From: Xanthostigma xanthostigma
Lineage: Eukaryota; Arthropoda; Insecta; Raphidioptera; Raphidiidae
Assembly: GCA_963575645.1 (NCBI GenBank)
Contig: OY754464.1
Coordinates: forward strand, 7,440,001 to 7,504,000
DNA length: 64,000 bases
Direction: 5' to 3'
The first letter of the stretch is position 1, and each line of letters begins with the position of its first letter. The notes under the pieces are model-generated. The model searched no databases and was not told the origin of the DNA. It worked only from the letters and a program-made list of their open reading frames with translations. The translations under genes were made by a program, and so were the position numbers. Shown here in pieces: positions 11,560-34,583 of this stretch.

Positions 11560-11690
11560 CTAACAGAAAATCGCGTATCTTACCGATTGAGCCACCTGAG
11601 GTTGTTCTCACAACGCTAATATGAGTATGTCTAGTTAGTGCATTTCACATGAATAGAAGCTTATTTTTGAGATACAAATGACTGGGTACA
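11560..11690 (-). mobile_element. Helitron-A fragment with decayed tRNA-like module
   Basis: On the minus strand this reads through ATAAGCTTCTATTCATGTGA and CTCATATTAGCG, matching 30061-30125 of the Helitron-A copy. It then runs into a tRNA-like A-box segment (GGCTCAATCGGTAAGATACG). It is the third example in the window of this Helitron body joined to a tRNA-like sequence. Confidence 0.6.
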
Positions 11691-11774
11691 TCTTCAATAT
11701 CACAAGAAAAAGGATTTGTGAAAATTAATATATTTATTTATGTAGGTATAGGTATATAAGACTTTTATTTATAA

Positions 11775-11829
11775 AACAGTCACGGGCCTCAAGGTATAGG
11801 CTCGCGGGCCGCGGGTTTCCGACCCCTGC
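11775..11829 (-). mobile_element. hAT terminal fragment
   Basis: Read on the minus strand, the fragment opens CAGGGGTCGGAAACCCGCGG, a terminus typical of one large hAT group. A related terminus, CAGGGGTCGGCAACC, starts at 63952. The matching second end and the target duplication were not found, so this copy is truncated. Confidence 0.55.
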
Positions 11830-12779
11830 ATTATAACATACATAATAGTATAGATTATTATTTTGTTATAGTTTTATAAAAAGTTCTAAGGCAAAACGAG
11901 TCATTTGCAATCCATCGGAAAAAGTAAAAACATTTTTCAGACTATATCCATATAATAATTTGTGTGATACAGACTTTATAATGCCACAAAAATCATTGAG
12001 TTTATTTTCTGTTTTGTTCTTTTATATATAAATTTACTTTTATTTTGTATAGCTTTCTACCCAATGTGTATATTATAGTATGTGTTTTGTTTTTACTATA
12101 CTCTTTTGTTTGTCAGAAACACACATAAATCAATACACACGTTAAGTCAGGTCGACAATCCGCGGTATTAGAAAGACAAGAAACGTGAAAAGGGCAGATT
12201 ACTGGCACACATCGTGATATAAAAGTTTGGCGTGAAGATATGGGCAACATATACAAGCCGTTTATTAACTACTATTATATGCAGTTGCAAATGTACTTTG
12301 TTATGAGAATGATAAATTGTTCGGATTTAGAGTAAATGACAACTCATCGGCCGCGATAGTGGAAGTTTCGGGTTTGAGTCCCGACATTGTTTGAAAACTA
12401 AATTTTTCTTATAGTGAATTGTAACTGCAACAATGTGTTTCATACTATGATCTATATATTATTTGCATTATTTATATATACTCAGTATAAAAAAAATAAT
12501 TTATTTTTTACTTTTTTCACACCAAATCAAAGTCAAGTTCCACTACAGTCGCGTTAAGCACAAGTTAAACATTTTTTTAAAGTACAAGCATTAAAAAAAC
12601 CCTAGTTTTTCAAAATCCGATCATTTTTAGTGACAATACAGCGCTTTGAAAATCATATATATTAATACGCTAAGGTTTAAGATGTTTGCCTCCCTTTTTA
12701 GAAAAAAACTCACAATTACTCCACATAAATTATCTGACATCGACAACTAAAAAATTTATTAGTATTGCTTTTGTTTTTG
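11830..12779. other. Intergenic, no recognised gene
   Basis: AT-rich sequence. Around 12345-12400 the words GGTTTGAGTCCCGACATTG resemble an RNA polymerase III B box, but no upstream A box or cloverleaf is convincing. Confidence 0.3.
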
Positions 12780-13110
12780 TAAATTAATTAAAATACAGCA
12801 ACGCTGAACAACGTCTGCCATCTGACGGCTTTAATTTTGAAACAACGTCAACACTTCGATCTGTCATCTGACCTTCATATTGTAATACAACAGACAAAAT
12901 ACTTCATACTGCCATCTGACGGCTTTAATTTTGAAACAGCGAGCAACGCTGAACAACGTCACAGCAATGCTGCGTGATGCCATCTGACGGCTTAGCTCAA
13001 CGCTTTTGCTACTTGCGCCTCTATACGACAATTTTAGTAAAATATTTGTTCGATCTGTCATCTGAGCTTCATATTGTAATACAACAAAAAGAAGAACGTT
13101 ATAAGCAGTG
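12780..13110. repeat. Scrambled short duplications
   Basis: Blocks such as GCAACGCTGAACAACGTC, CATCTGACGGCTTTAATTTT and CTTCATATTGTAATACAACA each occur two or three times in mixed order. This looks like local rearrangement of one repeat, not a regular tandem array. An open frame on the minus strand across it is a by-product. Confidence 0.6.
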
Positions 13111-14184
13111 TGCAAAATTAGAAACGAATTGAATACTTGCAATCATATTTAAAAAATAATTTTGTAAAGTGATAATTACTATACTTATTTAGTGCGAATA
13201 ATTCGCACAGGTCACTCTAGTCACTTAAATTTCGAATCTTTTTTATGATTCTCTAATTAAGTTGAGCCATGTATATTCATTAATATTCTTGTTGACAATT
13301 GCTAAATCCGGCCAATCAGATGCAGGCCTGAAAGTCGGTGAACACTTTCAACTGTCTTTTTGCGTGACACCGGCTCGTGTTTCCGCAATGTTTCCGGTGT
13401 CCGATAGAAGTGCCCCTCTGTGGTCGGGAGTTTCAACTAACAGGCATGTTTTCAGAGAGATTAAATCTATTTAAAACCAACAAATTTTGTCTTACTACGT
13501 GAATAACATAGTTTCCTGTTTTTGCAAACTTGTCCGTTGTCGTATTATCGACTAATGAGACTTGGCTTTGAAGCCAAAGATCTTCAAAATTTTTTTCGTA
13601 ATGCGTATTCTGGGTTGCAGAACGTATTGTCAGAAAATCTGCTTCGAAACTCATCACATAATATTATAGTTTTTATTGTCGTAGTGAAACGGTCTAATGG
13701 TGTTGCCCAACTTTTCGACGTGAAACTTTTTTAGGCGCGGTAGAGAGATGTCCGTTAATTCCGTAAGGTATTTTTTCTAATATTTGGACTCCCCTCCCTC
13801 TCGCTGAGATTTGGTAAGTTGTGGTGAGATTTCCCTTATAATTTTTAAATAATTAAAATTTTAAGCGGTAATGTTGATATCTTCTATGTAGGTACTACAT
13901 TTTTGCTGTGAAATAAGAGGAGAAAAATGATACAATATGTTACCTGTTATATAACAATGTCTTCCCTGAATTAAAAAGTTGACGTGAAATTTTCATTGAC
14001 TCCCTCTCCCTTTGAATGGATTTTGATGAGATTTTGTCGGACCCCTCCCCTCATTTTGAGCTCACATAATTAATGGGACGTCCCCTAGGGCAAATTGATC
14101 TGGATAAAACGAAAAGTGTTCGACTTCAATCGGCAGTTGAGACGAAAGAATGGGAGAATAGTTTCTACTTCCCTGTCCAAGCGT
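13111..14184. other. Intergenic, no recognised feature
   Basis: Several frames stay open for 60-75 codons on both strands (for example 13262-13474), but they overlap each other, lack recognisable domains and are not supported as genes. C/T-rich tracts appear near 13790 and 14000. Confidence 0.3.
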
Positions 14185-14189
14185 CATGC

Positions 14190-14264
14190 AATGCGTAGCT
14201 CTGTGGTAGAGCTCTAGACTCATAATCTTAAGGTGCTGAGTTTGAGCCTCATGTTGGATGAAGT
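14190..14264 (+). pseudogene. tRNA-Met-like sequence (probable SINE head)
   Basis: The segment has an A-box-like TAGCTCTGTGGTAGAGC, an anticodon region GACTCATAATCT (CAT, methionine) and a B-box-like TGAGTTTGAGCCTC. It resembles elongator tRNA-Met by eye. Stem pairing is imperfect and there is no intact acceptor stem, so it is more likely a SINE promoter or tRNA pseudogene than a working tRNA. Confidence 0.5.
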
Positions 14265-14407
14265 TATATTTTAGCTTTTCTTTGGTTTATTGTTTTTTTA
14301 AATTTATTTTTTATTGTATTAAATATCCTTTTTAGTAACAAAAATTGAAAACTTCAAACGAACAATTTTTTTTCAGGATTTAAAAAGTCTAGCGTGGTCA
14401 GTTATAT

Positions 14408-15930
14408 CAGTGATTCCCAAAGTGGTCTATATCGACCCCCAGGGGTCGACGACAACTTGCAAGGGGTTCATGTAAGCAGAAAAAAATTGGCGGTCCATAA
14501 AATGAAAATGGTAACGATACTGAATCTCCCAACAAAAAAAGAAACAAATTGGACATCGTTAACCGAGGAGATTTGAGATTAAATCTAACTAAATTGATGC
14601 CAAATGTTGAAAATTTATTATTAAAGCATCAGGTTCATCCCTCACACTAAAAGCATTATGTTAGTTATTATGTAACAGAAAGTAAATTTAAATTTGATTC
14701 GTTTTAATTTGAATCTAATTAATAATTAATGTATAAAACTAAAGAGAAGTAAATATTTGGTTAGCAGTTATTAAATTTGACTAGCAACAAAAATCAGCCG
14801 TAAAATCATTTGGTCAGCATACAAAGATTTTGTTTGCAATAAATAAAAATCGGGTGGCAATCCATGTTCTGCAAAGAATATTAATAAGGGTCAGTACTTT
14901 AATCATAAACGGGCAGTTAGCAATATTATGTATCTGCTTAATAAACAGTTGCGCAGCAAAATGGTTACTTGGTCAGCAAGATTTCAAAATTGATCAGCAG
15001 AGAAACATGTTTATCTCATTGGTATGCATATTTAAAATATGGTTAACAATATAAACAATTACGCGATCGTGTCGATGTGATGGCGTTTTCTTTGCGCAGT
15101 AAAAAGGGGAAGGCGATTGGATGGCGTTCTTTAAAAAACAATTATGAGGTCGTGTCGAAGCGATGGCGTTTTTTCTGCACAGTGAAAAGAAGAAGACGTT
15201 TCGGGGGAGTTCTTTAAAAAACAATTACGGGGTCGTGCATATAAAGTGAAATAGTAATACAGTAATTCTACACTAGTTTCTATGACGTGTATATTTGATT
15301 TCAGATTGGTTAGACAGTGAAAGACGAAAAGTAGTTCCATTTTTTTACGTTTTTTTTTTTGGAACGTCAAAATTTAGCGTTTTCTATGACTTAAAAAAAA
15401 GTTAAAATTTGGACACTTCTAGTTATCGTACTGGACCCTGCGCATGACAAGTAAAGTACATAGATATTTTTGCTGGACTTTTATTAGCTGTACAAAATTG
15501 AATATTTTGCTTACCCTCTGAGTGTTTACCAAAATTTTATTTAACATGGGTCACTCATTGCAGCTTATATATTTAATCAGCTGTACATATATTTTTACAG
15601 CTGTCCAGAATGGCATAAATTGCTGATTAGTTTAGAAGTGTTTGCTAACCATGAGTTGCTGACCAATTAGCTATTATGGCTGACCGATTACATTTTCCTG
15701 CTCACAAAAACATAAATACTTGGCTAACCCATTAAATAACACCCAAAACTAAACATTTCACACTACACTTCACTATCGTTATAAATTTAAATCGTTCAAA
15801 GTGAGTAGCACTATACCGGTTGTCAAAAATACATTAGAAATTAATGAATATGCAAAAAACCAGATAAGCAGTGGGTCTACCCAAAACCATGGCAAGTGGT
15901 CTACGAGACAAAAAAGTTCGGGGACCTCTG
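14408..15930. mobile_element. Non-autonomous hAT element with subterminal repeat arrays
   Basis: The element opens CAGTGATTCCCAAAG and closes GTTCGGGGACCTCTG, and is bounded by perfect 8-bp duplications AGTTATAT at 14400-14407 and 15931-15938. The 1523 bp encode no transposase. The left region (about 14755-15005) carries many copies of a word close to GGTTAGCA or GGTCAGCA at roughly 15-25-base spacing. The right region (about 15480-15740) carries the inverted form (GCTGACC, GCTAACC). This fits arrays of transposase-binding sites. Confidence 0.85.
15055..15240. repeat. Short tandem duplication inside the hAT element
   Basis: A unit of roughly 85 bp containing GGTCGTGTCGA, GATGGCGTTTT, CAGTAAAAAG and TTCTTTAAAAAACAATTA occurs about two and a half times with divergence. 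Minus-strand open frames over this segment follow the repeat and are not called genes. Confidence 0.6.
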
Positions 15931-15938
15931 AGTTATAT

Positions 15939-16405
15939 TGTTTATTTCTTTATACATAACTGCAGAATCAAAGTTGGTTATAGAACAAATGGAGGGCTGA
16001 TGGCACGAGAGACTAATTGTGCAAGTATGGCTTGCACTTGACCGATTTTTTCAGATCTATTTTGGTATAATGTACATATAATAATATTATAAATAAGGTT
16101 CTATAATAATCAAAGCTATAAGTAAACAAGTTGTCGACAAGTATAGTCGTTTGTAAATAGCTTCTTGTTAAACCTTGCCGACGGGAGATTGGGGCTTGCG
16201 GTCTTCTGGGGTTGGAGGTAAGATGTCTTTGAAACGGGTCGGTCACGCAGGGAATACGCACACATACACGCACATATACATAAGTGTATCGAGTGAATAC
16301 AAGGTTAAATTGCATGTGTACTATATCATGGAGTTATTTGTAAAAAAAAGGGATTGAGAATAATAACGGAGCGATAGGTAGGGATGTCGTTGTTAGTGTA
16401 TTTGC
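15939..16405. other. Intergenic, no recognised gene
   Basis: Holds a CA-rich microsatellite-like run (about 16255-16285, CACACATACACGCACATATAC). Open frames of up to 100 codons on both strands across 16013-16357 overlap each other and show no domain. From about 16385 the sequence belongs to a repeat related to 47700-47830. Confidence 0.35.
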
Positions 16406-16413
16406 CATAAGAC

Positions 16414-16914
16414 CAGCGTTGCCAGACGTCCCGATTTTTAAATCAAAATTAAATGTCCCGCGCGGGACAGGCTCAGTCCCTATTTTCGGGGATAACTTCA
16501 AAAGAATAAATCTTCACAGAAATATCATGAATAAGTAATTCTTATAAATAATTATTCTCTTATTGTAAGTTGCAATTTGTAACATTCACTCCATTGTTTG
16601 AAACGTCTATTTTTCTAATGAATAAAACTTTTTTAATTTTTTTTTTTTAATTCTGAAGACGAATAAGACTCAACTATTTAACAATAGGGTAAATCTGAAT
16701 TAAAATATTATATTCTTATTAAAATACATTTTCTATGGCTATTTTTGCTATCTATTGTCACGTAAATGTAATTTTAAAAGATAAATCGGTATTTGAAAAC
16801 TTCTGATTATATACGTTTTTTTACTATGTCCCGCTTTCGACGAAAGAATCCCGCTGTTTTCACTCAAAGAGTTCCAAAATCCCGACTTGGCAAAAAAAAA
16901 AACTGGCAACGCTG
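16414..16914. mobile_element. Non-autonomous hAT element, perfect 8-bp duplication
   Basis: The 12-bp termini CAGCGTTGCCAG and CTGGCAACGCTG are exact reverse complements. They are flanked by CATAAGAC at 16406-16413 and 16915-16922. The target is another repeat: the flanks TTAGTGTATTTGCCATAAGAC and ACACTGTTGGCGTCCGTCGG match, in inverted order, 47700-47830. Short CCCG-rich words recur inside both ends. No coding capacity. Confidence 0.92.
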
Positions 16915-17024
16915 CATAAGACACACTGTTGGCGTCCGTCGGATGGCGGGATCTAAGGTCGGACCACAATTTCTTGACGTTTCATAGCCTCCTGAGCAGT
17001 TTGGCACCATTTTTGGAAATGTCT

Positions 17025-17645
17025 GTTACCATTCCAATCCACAAGTGAGAAATGGTATTCGTTTTGGTCAAAATTCACTTTTCAAAATTTTACGATATTT
17101 TTTCGTTTTGAAGTCCCCCGAATCCGAAAAAACATATTTTTTGGAAAAAATCCGTGCGTCTGTTTGTTAGGCTGTGAGTACGATACAGCTCAAACGGATA
17201 CGCAAATACGAAGAGCCTTGTTGTTTTTAGGGAAAATCGGTGCATGCGCAGACGAGATATATGTTATAACGGTGTCTTTTATTGTAATAATGGTATACTT
17301 TTCACAACGGCTTATTGTTCTATTTATTTTTTCAAAAACTTTCGTTTAATTTTTTTATAAACTTTATAGTTTCGGAAATATGAAAATAAAAAAAATCAGC
17401 TATTCTTTTGTTTTGAAGATCTGTCAGAATTAAACTAGTTAAGCATGCCTTGATTGGTTTTTAGATGACGGGAACATATTATGTAGGTAACCATGGCAAC
17501 GAATAGCAAATATCATATTGAATACTAGCCATTACCCGCGTCACCCCACGCGGTATCAGAAATTTTCTTTTCTTCATTATACTATATCAAATGTCAGTAT
17601 TGTTAAAGTTGGAATGGTCCCGTCGCCCAGTTGGCTGGATTTTTT
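17025..17645. mobile_element. MITE-A copy, near full length
   Basis: Runs from TTACCATTCCAATCCACAAG to GAATGGTCCCGTCGCCCAG, with ACCATTCCAA and TTGGAATGGT as approximate inverted ends. It aligns with the other MITE-A copies through ACACGATACAGGTCAAACGG-type and TTGCCATGG segments, in the opposite orientation to copy 1. Confidence 0.8.
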
Positions 17646-18126
17646 TTTATGTGTTAGGTATTCATGATAAAATTAGCATTATTTAGAAAAATATCGATGC
17701 CGTATCGTACATGAAATATATTACGAAAGGCGCATGATATTATTTTTTTTAAATCATATAAATGTATATAATCATGAATATTGTTGATTGGTTAACAAGT
17801 TTATGTAACTTATCATCAAGAAAAGAAAATGACTGTAATTTGCATGTCATAAACATTGACTCCTGACAGTTTTTACATGGCCCTGGATTTGAAGGTTATG
17901 TTCAAGGCCGTTTTCGAGTAAGAAAGTATTTCGACATTTATCTGGAGTCTGGACTCACTGGGAAAAACAAAGTATATAAAGAAAATCGGTTGGTCAATCA
18001 GTAATCAAAATTACTGGGAAGCGGATACTTCTTTTTCGCCCTAGTAAACTTTCTAATATCGGTCTGATATAAAAAATGCTTGAAAATTTTGTAATAAAAC
18101 GAAACTGTAAAAATCATCTCTAGATA
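17646..18126. other. Intergenic, no recognised feature
   Basis: AT-rich sequence between two MITEs; no gene or structured repeat is supported. Confidence 0.3.
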
Positions 18127-18128
18127 TA

Positions 18129-18596
18129 CAGGGTGAGTTTTAAGTTGATGCTTTTTTTTACAGCGTGTAAAAATCAAATAGACGAGCAAATATTTCAAAT
18201 AGTTTTTTTATCAAAACTCAAAAATAAGAGAGAAACAGCCTTTCGAAGTTTAAATAAATTTGATTAAATTTTCTTTAATTTTGAGGTCGGTCCTGGGGTT
18301 ATATTATGTCACTATGGAAATAAGTTGTTATTATCTCTCAAAAACAGAACAATACACATGTCAGTTTCAAATAAGCATCAACATACTTGATAATAACAAC
18401 TTATTTCCATAGTGACATAATATAACCCCAGGACCGACCCTCAAAATTAAACAAAATTTAATAGAATTTATTTAAACTTCGAAAGGCTGTTTCTCTCTTA
18501 TTTTTGAGTTTTGATAAAAAAACTATTTGAAATATTTGTTCGTCTATTTGATTTTTACACGCTGTAAAAAAAAGGCATCAACTTAAAACTCACCTG
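18129..18596. mobile_element. MITE-B, intact fold-back copy
   Basis: The ends are CAGGGTGAGTTTTAAGTTGA and TCAACTTAAAACTCACCTG, flanked by TA (18127-18128 and 18597-18598). The inverted arms are over 200 bp long and very similar, separated by only a short loop near 18360. This is the best-preserved MITE-B in the window. The CAGGGTG terminus with TA duplication suggests a mariner-like mobiliser. Confidence 0.88.
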
Positions 18597-18598
18597 TA

Positions 18599-19357
18599 TT
18601 ATAATTTATTTATATGTAACACTAAAGAGTAGGTAGTGACTTTCTATGCATTTTTGTTGATGTGGTAGCAAAGGAAATCATTAATGCATTAGAAAAAATC
18701 GCTCCTTTGAGCGCCCTGTCTATGTTGCATTTTGTGTGGAACGATTTTTATTACATTAATGATTTCTATTGCAACTATATCAAAAATACTGTATGTAGCA
18801 AAATAAGGTTTACCTACTGTTCATCTACTTTTGTCCCATAACAATAAAATTCCAGGCGGCCACGTTATTAAAAATCGATATAGAATATATGAAAAAGTTA
18901 CTAAAACATTTTTAAATAGTAGCTTATGTATCCATTTTATGATGCAGTGTGACATTATGGTAACACGAGAGTCAGCGAGCTTTAATACATAACAGTCGGG
19001 CGAGAGATATAGGTATATTGTATTTTTTGCATGTACACCTAACAGGTTAAAAAATAAACATAGAAGTTCATATAATTTAAATTTTAAATCACGCATGCGT
19101 TTAAATAAACACAAATCGAAACATTTGGCGTAAATAATTGCCAAACTACCCAACCGAAAAAATAGTTACTTACTTTAATTAATTTGTACCTAACAACTGT
19201 GCGATACATTTAATGATAGTTATTAATCTGCTTAATATTTTTTAAAAACTTTTTTAAACAAGTTTTTGTGAGCTTGACCTTCTTGGAAACATTCAAAATT
19301 ACAGAATAGTAAAAGATCACGCAGACATATTCAGCACCGACCAGCCCGAACCTGTCA
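18599..19357. other. Intergenic; small fold-back
   Basis: A weak inverted repeat (arms about 18659-18707 and 18738-18785, sharing AAATCATTAATG) is the only structure seen. A 110-codon minus-strand frame at 18821-19153 has no recognisable features. Confidence 0.3.
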
Positions 19358-20125
19358 AGAAGTGAGATTCATGAGAAAAATAGATCCGTATCCAAAAAAT
19401 ATAAGCAATAGCTTATTCAATTCGGAAAAATATTCTGAGAAAGACGTTTTTTTTATTTTTTTCGCCAACAAAAATTGCATTAATTGTTATTAACAAAAAA
19501 CGAAACGACAAAAAAATCCCCTCAGATTTTTGGAAATTACTCAAAAACTCTAGCGATAGCAAAAATAGAGGAGAAAGAAACTTTTTTTCAATTTTCGCTA
19601 TCGCTAATAGTGTTTGAGTAATTGCAAAAAATCTGAGGGGCTTTTTTGTCTTTTCGTTTTTTGTTAATAACAAATGCAATTTGTATCGGCTAAAGAAATA
19701 CAAAATAGTATATTGTGCAACTAGTGTGACAATGCCGCACGAGTTGCACATACTATTTTTTATTACGAATTAAATTAAATTAAAATTAAAATTTTATTAC
19801 GAACTAAAAAAAGAAATTAGAAGTAATAAAGATTAAAATTAAATCACTAAAAAGTTGAAAATTCAGTTAAAATTGTTATTGTATTGGTAAATATGGTAAC
19901 TCTGAATTTGCGTGCGGCAAACAATAATTTCAGTGCGACAAATAAAGTTTCCGCACGCAAATGAAATTAATAGCTACTTTTCAACCGTAACAGCGTGCGT
20001 AAACATACCACTTTTCCCGCATGAGTAATAAAAATGTCTTTTTCGGAATATTGTTCCGAATCGAATAAGCTATTGCTCATATTCTTTGGAGACTTGTATC
20101 TATTTGTCTCACGAAACTCACTTCT
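19358..20125. repeat. Large nested fold-back element upstream of the P450 gene
   Basis: The outer arms (about 19358-19452 and 20030-20125) share GCAATAGCTTATTC and GAATAAGCTATTGC. Inside is a second inverted repeat (about 19500-19575 and 19595-19675) with AAAATCTGAGGGG-type arms. The right arm ends about 150 bp before the P450 TATA box, so the element may contribute upstream sequence to that promoter. The 112-codon frame across it is a by-product. Confidence 0.7.
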
Positions 20126-20271
20126 CGACTAGGCTCATTATTCACGCTCGATAAATAAACGAAGAAGATTGTTTTACATGCCTACAACTCGAGTGTCTAT
20201 AATAATCTACAATAGCTATTTTGACATATTATCTGTTCCGGTATACGGAAGGATATAATTAACTTAAATGT

Positions 20272-20325
20272 TATAAAACGTCTATTATTCACTCTGTTTC
20301 ATTTTGTTCTTCGTAATCAGTTATC
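20272..20325 (+). promoter_or_regulatory. Putative core promoter and 5'UTR of the P450 gene
   Basis: TATAAA at 20272-20277 lies 29 bases before the A (20301) of TCATTT, which fits the arthropod initiator TCAKTY. The predicted leader before the ATG at 20326 is only about 25 bases. This is a sequence-pattern call. Confidence 0.5.
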
Positions 20326-31695
<11,370 letters not shown>

Positions 31696-31765
31696 TTTTA
31701 TAATATCTAGGAATTTTAAAGTACAAAATATTAATTAATGTTATATTTTAAAATCACTGATTTGA

Positions 31766-31771
31766 AATAAA
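31766..31771 (+). terminator. Polyadenylation signal of the P450 gene
   Basis: AATAAA lies 71 bases after the P450 stop codon; a second AATAAA follows near 31799. Confidence 0.6.
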
Positions 31772-32872
31772 TGTAATATCAAAATTATAGTAGAAAAAAT
31801 AAAGTTGAAAAATAAAAATGTTGATGGGTTCCTTTAAATAGGCGGAGCTTTAAAAACATGGCGGCGATGGAGTCAAATTTCCTATAGTCCCTATAGTATA
31901 CAGTGCAATAGTAAATTTTTTTAAATGCAATACAATAATAAGTAACAGCACAATAATATGTGGATTGGGCTGATACAAATCATCGAAAAAGGAAATTTAT
32001 TGAAGAGGAACATATATTAATGCCGGCCATATTATAAAATTAGGAAAAAATTCATGTGAAACAGAACCTTCAAGTGAATTTTAATGCTTTCTGTTTACAA
32101 ACTTCCGATTTAAAGAGTAATCTACATGAAATAAAAGTAGTAAATAGAGATATAATATCAATGGAGTGTTGATGAACGTTGCAAACATAATATTGAAACA
32201 TTATTGCAACAGGTAAGTTCCTAACCTAAAAATAGTCAACTGTCACAATGTATTTTCAAGTTAACTTTATTTTTTTTTCTATCAAGATTCTTAATGTTAT
32301 TTAATAATAATAACTATTCAATTAATAAATAAGTTTTCAATATTAAGACTAAGTATAATATCTATTTGGTAAAATATTTAATTATCTGCATTAAAATGAC
32401 GTGGTGCTATTACTGCATTTTACTGTATTTGCACGAGGTGAAAACTTAGCGGGTTCCATAATAAGTCATTTATTACTTTTTTCAATGCTTTTTATTATTA
32501 TAATAAAAAAAATCACAATTAATAGTACGATTCATAATCATGTTTACCTGATTGTAGTTGTAAGTTTTGCCGCCAGATAGAGTAGTTCATAAAAGGATTT
32601 AATTTTAAAAAATATTTTCATTTTGTGTACATTGATTGGATGACGTTATTTATTTGTTTAAATATAATTTATAAAATACATAAGATGAACAATATTTTTT
32701 TTAAAACACCAGATAAAATTTTATTAATTAGTAATTTATATGAAACGAATATCTGTAGAATGTTAAAAGCTTAAAAAATCACAGTATAAAAAAGCTGTTA
32801 TTTGTTTACGTAGTTTTCTTAACTGATTCTATTAATCATACAATACTTTTAAACACGATTAATGCGTGTATA
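31772..32872. other. Intergenic, no recognised feature
   Basis: Very AT-rich sequence after the P450 gene with no supported gene or inverted-repeat structure. Confidence 0.35.
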
Positions 32873-33735
32873 CAGGGTCGTAAGTAGCTTTTTCGGGGCC
32901 CTGGGTAAGTTCTCATCACTGGGCCCTCTACACTACATTTTATGAATAAAGCTCCTTATTTCTCCAAAATAATAGTTTTAACCAGTAGTACAACCAGAAA
33001 TAGTATATTACACCACACTGGCCGAAAGTTTGATATTCTTGCACTGCGCGTCATGATGCCCTTGACTCGTATCGGACATCATGATGCGCAGTGCAAGGGT
33101 ATCAAACTTTCGGCCAGTGTGGTGTATACTATTTTTCTGCACACTTCGGCCGTAAGTACGCTTATTAAATACATTAATTAATTAGTTACTTATTAACTAC
33201 ATAAAAACACAGATAAATTTCTAAGCAAGCAGCTTTGAGGTTATACGTAAAACACGAATGACAGCTGTTCGTGACTATTAGCTAAAATGTAATAGGGTTG
33301 CTATGGAAACGACATGTAAACAACAGTTGATAGATTATTTTTATTTTACTGCCGCCCGAACGTACGTACTTCCCGCATCAGTGCGTGTAATCCCACCAAG
33401 GCAATTGATGCCGAAAGTATGTACTTTCGATCGAGGTATGAAGAAAAACAAATTTTGGAAGGAGTTAAAACATTTTTAGCTAGACATGTTTCCATTGATT
33501 TCTACGAACAATTTTTAAACTTACGTGTATTTTTCTTGCTCTTTTTTAGTTGTTTGGACTGTAGTAGGGAGGAGATAAGTGGGTTACTAGTTTAGGACAG
33601 ACTTCCAAAAAGTTGTTGACAGGCGTACGGTTTTTTTTAATATAATGCGAATTTTTTACGATTTTTCTGGGGTCTTTCTGGAGCCCATCTTCCGCCTGGG
33701 CCTTGGACACGTATCCCTACCTAGTTACGATCCTG
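32873..33735. mobile_element. TIR element with nested palindrome
   Basis: The inverted ends are CAGGGTCGTAAGTAG and CTAGTTACGATCCTG. Inside, a palindrome at about 32999-33135 has arms of about 55 bp (ACACCACACTGGCCGAAAG and complement, plus CATCATGATGCGCAGTGCAAG). It probably marks a second element inserted in the first. Target duplications are unclear. Confidence 0.65.
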
Positions 33736-34104
33736 CATATACAACTTGACCTTGAAGTAATTCAAGTTTAAGCTGACATAGTCGGGGCAATGTAAGTAAA
33801 ACATACAGCGATACTTAATTATTATTGCCAAGGTCTACAATGCATGCGGTTTTATACAACGTTAAAAATAGCTTGTTTATGCCAGACAAAAGCTACCGCT
33901 GTTCGCTATTAATCAATGTTCATAATTACGAAAAAAACTAAAATTTTATGGAAAACAATTTCAAGATAGTTGGCAAAACCAAAAGTGCACATCCCGCAAG
34001 TTTTCCACTGTACATATTATAATGAAAAAAAATTTGAGAAAATAAATTTAAAAAAAATACAATTAAAAAAATAGAAAAAAAAATTAAAAATAAAATGGAA
34101 TAGA
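33736..34104. other. Intergenic, no recognised feature
   Basis: AT-rich sequence ending in poly-A-like runs that lead into the tRNA-like segment; this could be the A-rich tail of a minus-strand retroposon. Confidence 0.3.
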
Positions 34105-34165
34105 ACCCGGTACCTTGCTATTACTGGACTAACGCTTTAACCGCTCGGCCATACCGATATCGCAG
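34103..34165 (-). pseudogene. tRNA-like sequence (Leu/Ser type)
   Basis: On the minus strand, GGTATGGCCGAGCGGTTAAAGCG matches the A-box/D arm of class II tRNAs (Leu, Ser). AGGTACCGGGTTCTATTCC matches a B box. The spacing is that of a SINE head or tRNA pseudogene; no variable arm is convincing. Confidence 0.5.
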
Positions 34166-34535
34166 CTTGCTATTAGCTGTCAAAAATAAAACTGTTTATA
34201 AAAATTAAACTACTGAACACATTTATGTGAATTTAAATAGGGTTCTGGTCTGATACTAAACAAAGTGAATAAAATAAAACCCAAGGCCATCCGACCAAAA
34301 TTGCGATCTGTAGAGTCGTGACGTACATACGTACAGACCAACCGACAACTGCTGTTTGTAATTTTCAATTACAATTTTAATAGTATTTATGAACTCGAAT
34401 TGATTTAAAAATTGTATACATCAGAATCTCCTCTTTTCAAAAAGCTTCAATTTGAATGGATTTCGTGTGAAATTAACATAGATAAAACTTCTTATATGAA
34501 CGAAAGTCAGCTTTGACGCACAAAGCGATAATAAA

Positions 34536-34564
34536 GCACATACCGCTAGTTTAGCGGTATGTGC
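34536..34564. other. Perfect 13-bp hairpin just 3' of LRR2
   Basis: GCACATACCGCTA, a 3-base loop, and TAGCGGTATGTGC form a perfect stem 19 bases beyond the LRR2 stop, so it should lie in the LRR2 3' untranslated region. I found no second copy in the window. Confidence 0.6.
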
Positions 34565-34583
34565 AAAAGTCAATTATCTATTT

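Noticed and set aside
13262-13734. Possible host gene from overlapping frames on both strands
   Set aside because: Frames overlap mutually, have no recognisable domain and no consistent splice model could be drawn.
18821-19153. 110-codon minus-strand frame
   Set aside because: No domain, AT-rich composition and no splice or promoter context; compatible with chance.
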